Positions 10,446-20,685 of a DNA stretch of 64,000 nucleotides are shown here, piece by piece (position 1 is the first letter of the stretch; every line of letters begins with the position of its first letter). Both the position numbers and the translations under genes were made by a program. The notes beneath the pieces were generated by a model. It worked only from the letters and a program-made list of their open reading frames with translations, was not told the origin of the DNA and did no database searches. This DNA comes from Trichoderma breve (taxonomy: Eukaryota; Ascomycota; Sordariomycetes; Hypocreales; Hypocreaceae), in the NCBI RefSeq assembly GCF_028502605.1, contig NC_079232.1, forward strand, positions 3,782,001 to 3,846,000. The letters run 5' to 3'.

Positions 10446-11078
10446 TGTGGTTTCTGGATGTTTGATGGGTTGGATGTGACCAGAATGAGGGACGTTCCCG
10501 ATCTCGACATGCGAGTATGAAATAGCCGGGCCAAGAGACCGAGACCTACAGCTGCCGGCTAGGGCCGGCTCCCGTGCAACCTCGGATACTCGCTCACGTG
10601 ACATTTATCCCGGCGTCGGGCCAGAGACAGAAGGACGGGCATTTTCACTTATTGCAACAACAGGCAAGCGGAAGAAGCTATGGAAACAAAATTGAATGAT
10701 TGAATGGGAAAAATGAATTAATATTTAGATGCATCTTGTATATACATGTGTCTTTCTCCTCCGGCCGCAATCTTCCCCAATAATACCCTCTTATTGTGGT
10801 CTGAGCAGCAGGTATACATATAAGATGATGTATACTTTCTTATATAGCAGCAGGCTTGTCTCAGCGGCTTTCATCACGTCGTTGCTCCATCCAGGCTCGT
10901 TCAACGCCCTGGATTCGCCTCGAGGCCACTCGTCATAATTGGTATATGGGCCATCGTGTCTTGGATGACGGCTATCGTCTTGTCAATTTATTCCAAACGC
11001 TCATATTTCGTCAAAAAAGTGTATCTCTTCAGGCCATAGTACTCCAACGCCAGCAAACATGAAATCATTTTCAACTGT
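10446..11078. other. Spacer between ETF-beta and the ArfGAP gene
   Basis: Contains the promoter of the ETF-beta gene on its left side and the 3' UTR of the ArfGAP gene on its right side. AT-rich near 10680-10850. No gene seen. Confidence 0.55.
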
Positions 11079-12398
11079 TTACCAATCATCCCACTCGTCG
11101 CCAGCCTTGGGCTTCTGGGCTGGGGCTCCCGGGGCTGTCTTCTTGCCCATGCCTATAGCACTTGTGCCGATGGCATTGTTCGGTTTCTGCTGCTCAGCCA
11201 AGCTGGAGAAGTCATCCCAAAAGTCCTTGCGGCTAGCATCCAGAGGTGCGTTTCGCTTGGTAGATTCGGGGCCTTCGACAAATCTGGTGAAGCCCTCTTG
11301 TGCGTTCTTGCCGGCAAGCTGTGCCTGTTTGGCAAGCTGGGCGGCCGTCAACTGGGCCTGCTTGGCAAACTCACCGTCGGCAATCTGGAAATAGGGAAAA
11401 CAGAAAGGTTAGCTTATGTATAGAAATTGCTGGTAATCTGGAGGCCGGGACTGATAGAAACATGTGGAGAAAATACTCACGCTCTTCGCGGTTGGCTGAA
11501 TGTATCCATCATTCACCGTCTTAGCAGTCTTGGACACGGTGGAGGCAAACCAGCCAAACCCTTTGGTGATGGCGCCCATTGGGTCCTTTTGCAAATCGTC
11601 AAACCCTGGTATACCTCCCTGGCTGGACTGGGCAGGAGTAGGCATGTTTCCGAAGCCGGCATACTTTCCGCCTTGACTGGGAGGCAGGCCATCGGGCCGT
11701 GAGGCATTGTCCGCTCCTAGCTTGGCGAAATACTTGTCGTCCACCTTGACCTTTCCGCCTTGCTGGGGGCTCTGGCTTCGATTTGCGGAGCCGCCGAGGG
11801 GGGTAGACGGCTTTGCAGCGGCGGGAGTCGACTGTGTGGTGACGGGCCTCTTCTCGCCGGGAACGTACTCCCGTCCCTCGACCTTGCATGACAGCCTCTC
11901 CTTCCACTCCTCGCCAACCTCGCCGCTGTACCGCTCGGCAATGGTGGCATCGTCCCAGGTGAGTCCCCTCATCTTGGTGTCCTCGTGCTCCTCGAAAAAC
12001 TTCCTCCAGCCCTCGTTGCCGCCCAGGCGCATGCGCTCAATCTCGTTGGCCTTGAAGGCGTCCATGGATATGCTTCGGACAAAGGAGATGTGGACGCCGA
12101 GCCCGCGGTGGACGCCGGCGCACGTCAAGCAGATGAAGATGCCGAACTTGGGCGACGCCCACTGTGGCGACGGGGCATTGCAGTCGCAGCAGACATTGTT
12201 CTTGGATTCCTTTTGCAGAGCAGCCAACTACAGTAACACAATCAAAATATAAGTCAGTCGTTGTTCATCGGGGCCCCCTGCCAGAGCAGACGATGCGACG
12301 GCTCGCGAAAGGGGGGACGAGGTGCAAGTAGGAAGGGAGATGCGCCGTACCTTGGACCGGGTCTCGGGATCGACCTCCCACATGGCCTTGGAAGCCAT
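11079..12398 (-). CDS. ADP-ribosylation factor GTPase-activating protein, Gcs1/ArfGAP1 type
   Basis: Exons 12398-12351, 12227-11481 and 11384-11079 give 366 residues. Residues about 1-130 are the ArfGAP domain: zinc finger [13 protein letters not shown] with the partner CLTC pair (CX2CX16CX2C), then the arginine finger in [19 protein letters not shown]. Residues about 230-265 ([19 protein letters not shown]) form a Ser/Thr-rich amphipathic stretch like the ALPS curvature sensor of ArfGAP1 and Gcs1. The C-terminus has the tryptophan motifs FWDDF and a terminal DEWDDW, like those in this family that contact delta-COP. It stimulates GTP hydrolysis on Arf1 during COPI vesicle traffic at the Golgi. 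Both introns are in phase 0. The start at 12398 is preferred to the next in-frame ATG five codons later because [14 protein letters not shown] is the normal opening. Confidence 0.94.
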
Positions 12399-13918
12399 TG
12401 CGTTACTGACGAAGAGCGTTGGTAGAGAGGAGAAGAAAAAAGGAAAAAGGAAAAGCAGCGACTGCGGGTTGTAGCAAAACAAAAGGTGTCGGGTACCTCC
12501 AACGACTCGACAGCCCTGGCGCGTGATGTTTGGTCTTGGTGCAGCAGGGAGGTTGTCGCGGCAAGGGGAGCGGGGCCTCTTAACCTTCAATACGTGCTCT
12601 GTGCCCCCCCAACATGAAACCCCATAATTTCGCCGTGCGCTGCTGCAGCTGTCCTCTATCCGTGATGGGACGAAGCCGTCCACTATCTTTACCTGTATTC
12701 CAATCTTTCAAGATATACAAGGCCTCAGTCAACGTTTATCGATAGAGATAATTGCTATTTCATTAATGTTTTATTTATTTTAATTTATTTCATTTCATTC
12801 AAGCTGCCAACATTGATCTTGACTAACCATAGAATATACTGTTCTGCTGGGCTCACAAACTATTGGCCCTTGAGCTTGCCACAGCTCGGCTGCTTGTTAT
12901 CGCTGCTGCACTGCACCAGTAAATGGATACCTCCACTATCATTTAGCACATGCAACCACTAAATCGCATGGATGGGCCACTGCCGTCTCCATTGCCATGC
13001 ATTGGATGCCTCTCTCGCCCGTTATCGCCATCATAGCCATCAATGGTATTATCGGGATCCTCAAGCTGAAGCGAGACAATGAGCACGGTGTAATATTCAA
13101 AACCCTCGTATGCGGCTTACTTGAAGTGGGCGGCGAGACTCAACTCGAATGCTGCAAACAAGGCAGCCCGGGTGTCCTTGCAAGGGCCCAGGTCGGCATC
13201 GTGTTTCAATGCGGACAAGGGACCAAGAATTACATCCACCAAGCCAGAACAACTCTAATAGGTAGGTAGATTACCAGCGTACTTAGAAAAAGGACACCCC
13301 ATGCATCCGTCGTGCTCTATCTCGTTGTCGTCAACGTTTGATTTACAAAAAATTCCAGGCTGTAGATTAATCCTCCATCACATGCACCAAAGGCAGCCTC
13401 ACAGTACTTGGCTACACATATACAACGATAGGGATGCAGAGCAAAGGAAAGACTTCAAGAGACAGATCACACAAAAACATCACTTGCAAGAGGCAACACA
13501 ATCAATCACAGCCAAAAATATACTCTTTTCATTCTCGTGTTCGCTTTCCTTTTTGCCTGCCGCCCTTGGTTTGAGTTACCGCATAGCTAGAAGAAAATAG
13601 TAACAAGGAAAGGCATTTACGAAAAATAAGAAAACATTTTGAAGCGGCCTTTTTTTTCGGTTTCAAATCCCATGCTCCATCGGAGGGGAAATATTAACTT
13701 GTCAAGAAGTAGCTGGCACGTTATACCATCTTGGGGATAATGAAGACTTGAAGCGATATTCGAATGTAGCTCCCTTCCAGCCCCAAAGAAGATATAAAAG
13801 CCAGTCCTGGCGTCATAATTGAAATCGTCCAAATCGCGTGCCATATCATAAAGAGTACTCATCAAACGTAGGCGGCAAGCTGTTCAGCCTGTGAAAAAAA
13901 AAATTGCCGCGCTTAAAT
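12399..13918. other. Intergenic spacer, ArfGAP promoter and Sbp1-like 3' flank
   Basis: About 1.5 kb. The left part is the ArfGAP leader. Middle and right parts carry small ORFs (12997-13269, 13301-13600, 13617-13865) without recognisable domains. The AT-rich segment at 12740-12810 (TTTATTTATTT-like) has no ORF. Nothing else supportable. Confidence 0.5.
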
Positions 13919-15473
13919 TTAAGCAGTAGCAGCCGGGGCCTCGGCGGCGACCTCCTCGGTGCCGTTGGCGGCTGCGGGGGCATTGGCCTCCTCGTCGGTC
14001 TTGTCGGGGCTATCGATGGCGACCTTGACGGCGATCTCACGTCCTTCAATCTCCTTTCCGTTCATCTCAGTGACAGCCTTCTGCTGGAGCTCCTCGGAAG
14101 CCAGGGTAACGAAGCCGAAGCCACGTCCCTTGCGAGCCTCGCCACGAGCCTGGAGCTTCTTGATCATGAAGCGGGGGATAGGGCGGAGAGCAATCTTGGC
14201 TGACGAAGGCTCGTAGTCTTTGAAGAGTTCAAGGAGCTTCTCATATCACTTAGCACGCATTCTCGCAAACATGGGCTATACGCAACTCACCTTCTCCTCG
14301 GTCAGGTCATATGGCAGGTTGGCGACCATGACCTTGGTCTTGGAAGGAATACCGTCAGCAGGGGGGCCACGCTCGCGGCGCTCCCGCTGAGGGCGGTTCT
14401 GGTTCTTCTTGTCGTTCTTGTCGCCCTTGTCGTCCGAGGCTGTGTTGGTAATATCTTTCAGGGGCTCAGCCTCGCCAGAAGCGTCAGCAGAGGCATCCTC
14501 CTTCTTCTCGTCGTTCTCCTATGATAATGATGTTAGCACCATGTGGGAGGGTAGCTCAGTATAGGAGACACTTACGCCAGTGGCATTGCGGCCACCGCGG
14601 CCACCACGTCCACCGCGACCACGGCCACGGCCACGACCACGGCCAGAAGCTCGGCGGCGGGTTCCCTCAGCGCCAGAACCCTCTCCGTTGGCGCCCTCGG
14701 GCTTCTCACCAGCAGGCTCGGGCTTGCGAGCGAGCTGAACAGAAACCTTTCGCTCAAGAATCTCCTTGCCAGAGAGCTCAGCAATGGCACGGTCAGCCTC
14801 GTTGGGGGTAGAGAGGTCGACAAAGGCGTAGCCGACAGGGCGGTCAGTGCGGGGGTTCTTGGGGATCGAGACAGACTCGCTGCAAAGATTGGGCTGTCAG
14901 CACATGCTCTGTATGATGGAATGCAATAGATCAAAGTAGATGAAACAGTAGAATGATGGAAAACCAAAACACAAGCAAATTGCACACCCTATCAAGGCCT
15001 TGCGGGGGTGAGAGATAGGTGAGAGGCTAATCGCGTGATGCAATGCTAGCAACGCCGGGGCGGAGTGACATTCACCGCCAATCAGGACACCGTCGCAAAG
15101 TTGGGCCGCCAGAGCGTCCAAGGCGGGATGTGCTTTGTCACCGGCCTTGATAGGACAAAGCAGAAGCGAAGAGGCCGCCAAAAAGACAAAAAGCCGTGGT
15201 AGGTAGAGACAAAGCATAGAGAGGCAGGCGTGAATGACGAGGGGCCACTTACACAAGGTAGCTCTTAAAGAAATCCTTCAACTCTCCCTCAGTTGTCGCA
15301 TATGCCAGGTTGCCAATGTACAGACGGCGACCTTCAGCGGCACTGGCCGAGGCGGCCTCGTTGGCAGCGGCCTTGTCATCGGCAGGCTTGTTGATTGAGA
15401 GGTTGCCCAGAGCGTTTGCAGCGTCATTAACGGGGTTGGCGTCGGGGCCTTTCTCCACGTTGGTAGCAGACAT
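13919..15473 (-). CDS. RRM-RGG-RRM RNA-binding protein, Sbp1-like
   Basis: Four exons: 15473-15253, 14879-14576, 14518-14291 and 14236-13919, about 356 residues. RRM1 (about 49-130) shows RRLYIGNLAYATTEGELKDF (RNP2) and PVGYAFVDLS (RNP1). A central RGG region follows (RGRGRGRGGRGGRGGRN), then an acidic/Lys linker, then RRM2 with TKVMVANLPYDLTEEK and GRGFGFVTLAS. The order RRM, RGG, RRM is that of yeast Sbp1, a translational repressor and decapping activator that binds eIF4G through its RGG box; role here inferred from that. The tail is Ala/Glu-rich. The last acceptor is a tandem GAG/AAG, so isoforms could differ by one Lys (exon 4 beginning at 14239 or 14236). The first intron is the longest, 373 nt, and its downstream half contains no coding signal. 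Confidence 0.85.
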
Positions 15474-15806
15474 GGTGACGAGTCGGATGGAGAGGGGATG
15501 TTATAGTCGGCGTATGACGTGTTGTTGTGGAAGAGAGTCGGACTTGAACTCTGGTGCAATGAGGGAGGGAGTTGGGTCAGGGTAGCTTGGTGCCCTAGAA
15601 ACAAGTTGAGGGAAGACAGACGTCGGTGCGTTGCGCGGAAACACAGGTTGACTGAAGGTGTGTGATGGAGAGAAGAAGGGGAAAAGGAGAGGAGGAGAGG
15701 CGAGGCGTGCGATAACTGAAATATTTTTTCGGAGGTGGTGCTTGGGAAGGACCGTGCAGGGGGGCAGGTACGAAGATCGCAGGTGCATTTAGGCTCAGAC
15801 GGCAGG

Positions 15807-16690
15807 TACCCCGCGACCCGGCAGGTACAAGCGAGGAGGGGAAGGCAGGCAGCACTCAGGCAGAGGTCAGGCAGAGGTCAAGCAGCGCTGGGGCAAGTCT
15901 AGACCCCTCCTGCACAAGTCGTGGCATGTATCCCCCAGCTTTGGGGTACCGAGTGGCGCTACCAGGGAGTACCGGCGTTGCAAGTACCCGGCGGCCCCTG
16001 GAGCAGATGCGGTCAAGGTGTATCTTGTTCCTGACATTCTGGAACTCGTGGAAGCTGTGTGCTCAGACAAGGCACTGCAATGCGCCCCTATTCTAAGATG
16101 CCAGCCGGATGGCCTAATATCCTGCGACGGAGTACTAATTGTACGAGCACAGGTAACAGGTGCGGAGTTTGGACACGCAAGCTGTAAGTACTTTAGTAAT
16201 ACAGGTACAGGCGGCATTAGGTTCTGGGTACCCCATGGTATAAGGTTCCAGTGCACTGGCACGATTGATGCAATCCAGATGGACGGACGGTACCTGGCAG
16301 AAACCGCAGACTGTGTTATCGGTACGTCCAAAGCGATGCATCCAACGTTGGCTGTGCCTGCCGTGCTGCCAGCGGGCAGGTACATACCCTACCGTACTGT
16401 CTACGCCGTGAAACTTGCTCCTCCCCATAATTTACTGGAGGACTGAGGCAGCTGCGCGTTGCGAGGGAGCTTTGTTTCAAGGGCAGCTGCCACTGCTTCA
16501 GAAGCCCCTATTCACCACATATCCCTACCTTGCCTTTACTGTACATTAGGAGGCGGGCATTGCAATCCAATGGATACTACTAGGTAGGTACGGAGTAATA
16601 TCATTGAACCTGTTGGAGCCCGTCAATAATCTCATGGGATCAATGGGAAAGGGGATGCATCAGTACCGTGGACGGTGCAAGCATGACGTG
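15807..16690. repeat. GTAC-dense tract
   Basis: By hand I count about 17 GTAC tetranucleotides in roughly 0.9 kb, against about 3.5 expected by chance. They recur in contexts such as CAGGTAC, GGGTACC and GGAGTAC rather than as a clean tandem array. The tract is non-coding. Confidence 0.6.
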
Positions 16691-17182
16691 ACAAAAGCCA
16701 CGGCTTATTCAGTCGTCTGATGTGGACGTGCAGCTGCCGACAGCTCAGCAGCGCCTATTACTCAGTTTCTCCCATTTCTTACCCAATCCGGCTTATTTGC
16801 TGCTGCAAAGGCATAGGCGACAGCAGACACGGCCAACGTGCCTAAAAGACCTGCAAGGGACCACGACGAGACCAATCCATCACGGCTTTGGTCCAGCTTC
16901 GCGCATGTACTGTATCCAGCCAGCCAACCCCCAAGTCGCACGGCACAGGGGATCTCGATGCCCTGGTCACCGATCCACCCAGCTAAGGTGGGCAACGTGG
17001 CCCGAGCCATGGCCAAACAAGTGCAGCCCTGGAAAGCCTCGGCGCTGTTGATGGCCTCGCTTAAGATCTTATTTCACCGGGCAGACAGTAGCAATAGCTA
17101 AATATCTGCCATGCTGCCTTATATATATGCAGGTACTAAGCTTGGGCAGCATCGTCAGAATATTCCTTTCCTCGAGTCATCA

Positions 17183-17202
17183 GCTCTGCTCTGCTCTGCT
17201 CT
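17183..17202. repeat. Pentanucleotide microsatellite (GCTCT)4
   Basis: Four perfect copies of GCTCT in the TAH18 upstream region. Short and probably of no consequence beyond potential length polymorphism. Confidence 0.8.
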
Positions 17203-17696
17203 TATGTTTCCGCTAGCTGCTGAAGCTGTCCGCTGTAGTTCCGTCTAGAGCTTGGCCAAGCTGTTTGCTAGCCCAGCCACAAGAACGGAGCGAGCCCTTC
17301 CCCGGATTCCCTGCCGTTGCCGACTAAAAAGCACTGACAAAAAATGTTGTTGAGCGCAAATTGGTTTGCTGAAATGTGCAACGCAAGCATGGAAGTGCAC
17401 AAAGCATGAAGTGAGGCGTTGTGTTGTGCTCGATCGTAGGTACTTTGGCCTCGTAACCAGATTTGCAAGGCATGCTTATACCTGCAGTGAAATGTTGCTC
17501 AGAAAATCTACACATCCCCTTATCCCCAATTTTACTGTATATTTCAGCTCAAATGTGCTCAAGATGCATTCATTCATCAAAATGCCCTCTTCTGTGAATT
17601 TAACCTTTTTTTTTCGTCCATTGTATACATCTTTTTTTAACCTTCGTTTGCTTGCATGCCCCGGCACGTGGCCCCATGCCGGGAGAGGCAATTCTG

Positions 17697-17733
17697 ATCA
17701 GATAAAGCAGCATGAACCGATAAGATCAGATGG
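17697..17733 (+). promoter_or_regulatory. Cluster of GATA sites with one exact SreA-type ATCWGATAA
   Basis: 17697-17705 reads ATCAGATAA, an exact match to the nine-base ATCWGATAA consensus known for SreA/SRE/Sre1 siderophore repressors. Within 30 bp follow GATAAG (17719-17724) and ATCAGATGG (17725-17733, seven of nine). I found no other exact match by scanning GATAA/TTATC in the window. It lies about 270 bp upstream of the TAH18 start. Function is inferred: one such 9-mer is expected by chance in 64 kb. Confidence 0.4.
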
Positions 17734-17977
17734 ACTCCACCAAACTCGGCTGCAGCCCGGCATCGGACACCCGCTTTTTTTTCTTCCTACATGCAATCTT
17801 GCAACTAAGCGCCAACTGAAAATGCCAATGCGATAGAACGGATCTGCTCTTGCTGTGCGCTCCGGAGAAGAAGCGATTCTCTCGACACCATGCGAGTCAT
17901 ACACGTTCCTTGCGAGCACACTTAGCAGCAGCGACAGATCCGATTGGCGTTCGGCAGTTCATCCGCCCCTTGTCGCC

Positions 17978-20077
17978 ATGGCAAGCCAAGAGAGAAGCGT
18001 CCTGGTCCTGTATGGGTCGGAAACGGGCAATGCCCAGGATATAGCCGAAGAGCTTGGCCGGCTGTGCCAGAGGCTCCATTTCGAGAGCCATGTCAGTGAG
18101 CTCGATGCTACAGATCTTGTACGTTGCCTCTCGCCTATAGCCTATAGTGGCAAACAGAGATGTCTGGATACATGTGATTAACAATGAACCCCCACGTTGC
18201 CAGACTGCGCTGCTGCAGCATCAGCTCGTCATTTTTGTCATCTCGACAACCGGCCAGGGTGACATGCCTCACAACTCACTGCTCTTTTGGAAAAAGCTCC
18301 TCCGGAAGAAGTTGCCGCCAAACTGCTTGAGTCGGTTAAAGTACACTTGCTTCGGTCTTGGTGACAGCACGTATCTCAAGTATGAGCAAGATCTTTTCAT
18401 ATAATACCTTTCCATCTTAGTTTGAATGCATGAACTAATTGCGTCTGTCTTGTTTCCAGGTTTAATTGGGCTGCGCGAAAGCTTGTGCGCAGACTAGACC
18501 AACTTGGCGCTGCCACATTCATTGACGCATATGAAGCAGACGAACAGTTTCCTGATGGGTAAGCTTAGCTACATCCCTCCTCATGGACCAGGCACTTTGT
18601 CGGCAAGAAGCTCACACGCTACCTCTCTAGCATCGATGGCAGTTTTGTGAGATGGGCTGAGGACCTGAAAAAGCATCTCTTGGAGCATTATCCACCTCCC
18701 TCAGGCTTGGAGCCCATCCCAGACGACACCATCCTCCCTCCTCGCTGGTCTCTGGCTCCGGCTCTTAATGCGCTTTCCGAGAAGATCCAGGAGGTTAATG
18801 TATCTTCTCTTTCAATAGACCAGACAAATGCCACACTCACGGAGCCCAACTTGCCGCCTCCAGGTCTCTTGCCGATACCAGCCGGATGGACAGCAACCTT
18901 GACAAAGAACGAAAGATTGACGCCGCAGGAACACTGGCAGGATGTCCGCCTTGCGTCATTCGACATACCTGCTCACCCATCTGGCGAAAGAGTTCGATGC
19001 GTACCTGGAGACTGCCTCACGCTGTACCCAAAGAACTTCCCTCACGACGTTCAGAAGCTGATTGACCTCATGGACTGGAACGACATCGCTGACCGGCCGC
19101 TTGACCTGTCCGCCTGCCCATCTCTTCCTCACAACCTTTACGCTCCGGCATCGTGTACGCTACGCGACCTTCTTCTCAACAATATTGACATAACCGCCAT
19201 TCCGCGCCGCTCCTTTTTGAAGAACATGTCCTACTTCTCGTCCGACGAATACCATCGGGAGCGGCTGCTCGAATTCAACATGCCCGAATACATGGACGAG
19301 TACTTTGACTACGCCACCCGCTCTCGCCGCAGCATCATCGAGGTCCTCGACGAATTCACCTCCGTCAAGATCCCAGCAGAGCGCCTCCTAGACGTCTTCC
19401 CGCTCATCCGCGGCCGCGACTTCAGCATCGCCAACGGAGGCACATCCGCAATCCACCCCTCAAAGGCCGGCGCCACCAGAGTCGACCTCTTGGTCGCCAT
19501 GGTGAAATATCGCACCGTCCTCCGCAAACCCCGAGAGGGACTCTGCTCCCGCTACCTCGCCAGCCTCCTCCCCGGCGCAACCCTCCGCGTCTCCTACAAG
19601 GCCGTCCTCTCCCCCATCCACGGCGCCGCCAACGCTCAAAGACCGCTCATCGCCATGGCCACGGGCACCGGCGTCGCTCCCGTGCGCTGTCTCGTCCACG
19701 AACGCCTCACGCATCCTTCTCCGGCCCCAATGATCATTTTCTTCGGCAACCGAAACAGTGCGGCCGACTACTTCTTCGAAGCCGAATGGCGTGCACTCGC
19801 GGAAGATGCGGCTAAGAAAAACTCCCAGTTGCTTGTCTTTACGGCCTTTTCGAGAGACCAGCGCGAAAAGATTTACGTGCAGGATCTGGTTCGCCGGGAA
19901 GCACCCAGGCTGGAAGAGTTGATTCCCCAGAAAGCCATTTTCGCCGTCTGCGGAGGCTCCACGAGGATGGCTGATGCGTGCAAACGCGCTGTCTTCGACC
20001 CTTTTACCGAAAATGGGGACGAGGAGGCTCGCAAGGAGATGCTGGGAGCAATAACGTGGTGGCAGGAAATTTGGTAA
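17978..20077 (+). CDS. TAH18: NADPH-dependent diflavin oxidoreductase, Tah18/NDOR1 family
   Basis: Four exons: 17978-18118, 18204-18379, 18460-18558 and 18631-20077, 620 residues, normal for the family. The N-terminal flavodoxin domain carries the FMN phosphate loop VLYGSETGNAQDIAEEL, then STTGQGDMPHNS and YTCFGLGDSTYLKFNW. A linker leads to the FAD/NADPH reductase module: LYPKNFP, FSIANGG (in place of the usual RxYS-type FAD motif context), MATGTGVAPVRC for the nucleotide, and IFFGNRN. It ends WWQEIW with a C-terminal aromatic as in other diflavin reductases. It transfers electrons from NADPH to the Fe-S protein Dre2 in cytosolic iron-sulfur cluster assembly. All three introns restore conserved sequence. 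Cytochrome P450 reductase is excluded by the short length and absence of an N-terminal membrane anchor. Confidence 0.94.
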
Positions 20078-20685
20078 AGCCGCGCATAGTATTCCATAGA
20101 GGCAAGCATGATATTTATAGCGTGCATTAGAAAGGAGCAAGAGTTGTACTACTACTTGGGTATCCGAGGTAGCAGCAAAAAGGTCATGAATCCGATTGAT
20201 ATAATTTCTTCTGTCATTATTGTTTCTATCTAAGCGTGCGACAAGAGAGGCAAAGAGCCATGCGAAGGAGAGTCGCCATCACAGCTCGTAAAATGCCATC
20301 CCGAGCCATCTGCCCATACTACTATATAAGTATCCGTCATCTCGGATATTAAAGTTACAAATAGTCCTTTAAGTAAAAAAGAAACCCCCGTACAGCAACG
20401 AAAAGGCGGTGCAAAGTGGTGGTATAAAATCCCCCTTAAAACTCCCATGGGTCCATATTTTGTCCAACCGTCTCACCTGTGCAATGCCATTGGCACATAG
20501 AGTACACCGATCCCATTCTTCCAAAGGAAACTCCATTGCTGGCTATGTAGCAAACGACAAAAGAGATAAGGAATGATTGTAATGAAGAGTGATAGAAGAG
20601 GCAAGTCCAGGAAGGAAGGCGTCAAGATGCGAAAAATCGAGGAGCCTGCTTTGATGGATGGAAATAAGTATTGGTGCGCCAGCGT
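20078..20685. other. Convergent 3' region of TAH18 and the aspartic-protease-like gene
   Basis: Facing 3' ends with no supportable ORF. Moderately AT-rich. Expected to hold both polyadenylation regions. Confidence 0.55.

Larger units (their letters stand above)
15474..17977. other. Divergent intergenic region between the Sbp1-like gene and TAH18
   Basis: 2.5 kb shared by two divergent promoters. 15480-15860 is the Sbp1-like leader, pyrimidine-rich on its own strand. 15800-16690 is unusually rich in GTAC (separate entry). A four-copy GCTCT microsatellite sits at 17183-17202. The ORF at 16018-16446 (142 codons) has no recognisable domain and falls within the GTAC-rich tract. A GATA cluster is at 17697-17733, and an ATTGG (reverse CCAAT) at about 17943, 31 nt upstream of the TAH18 start. 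Confidence 0.55.

Noticed and set aside
16018..16446. 142-codon plus-strand ORF in the GTAC-rich tract
   Set aside because: No domain, no splice-consistent extension, and it lies in repeat-like DNA.
16589..16597. TACGGAGTA-type 9-mer recurring in spacers (also 24812, and the reverse at about 59813)
   Set aside because: Seen a few times, but the related 8-mer is expected about twice by chance in 64 kb; the excess is too small to claim on its own.
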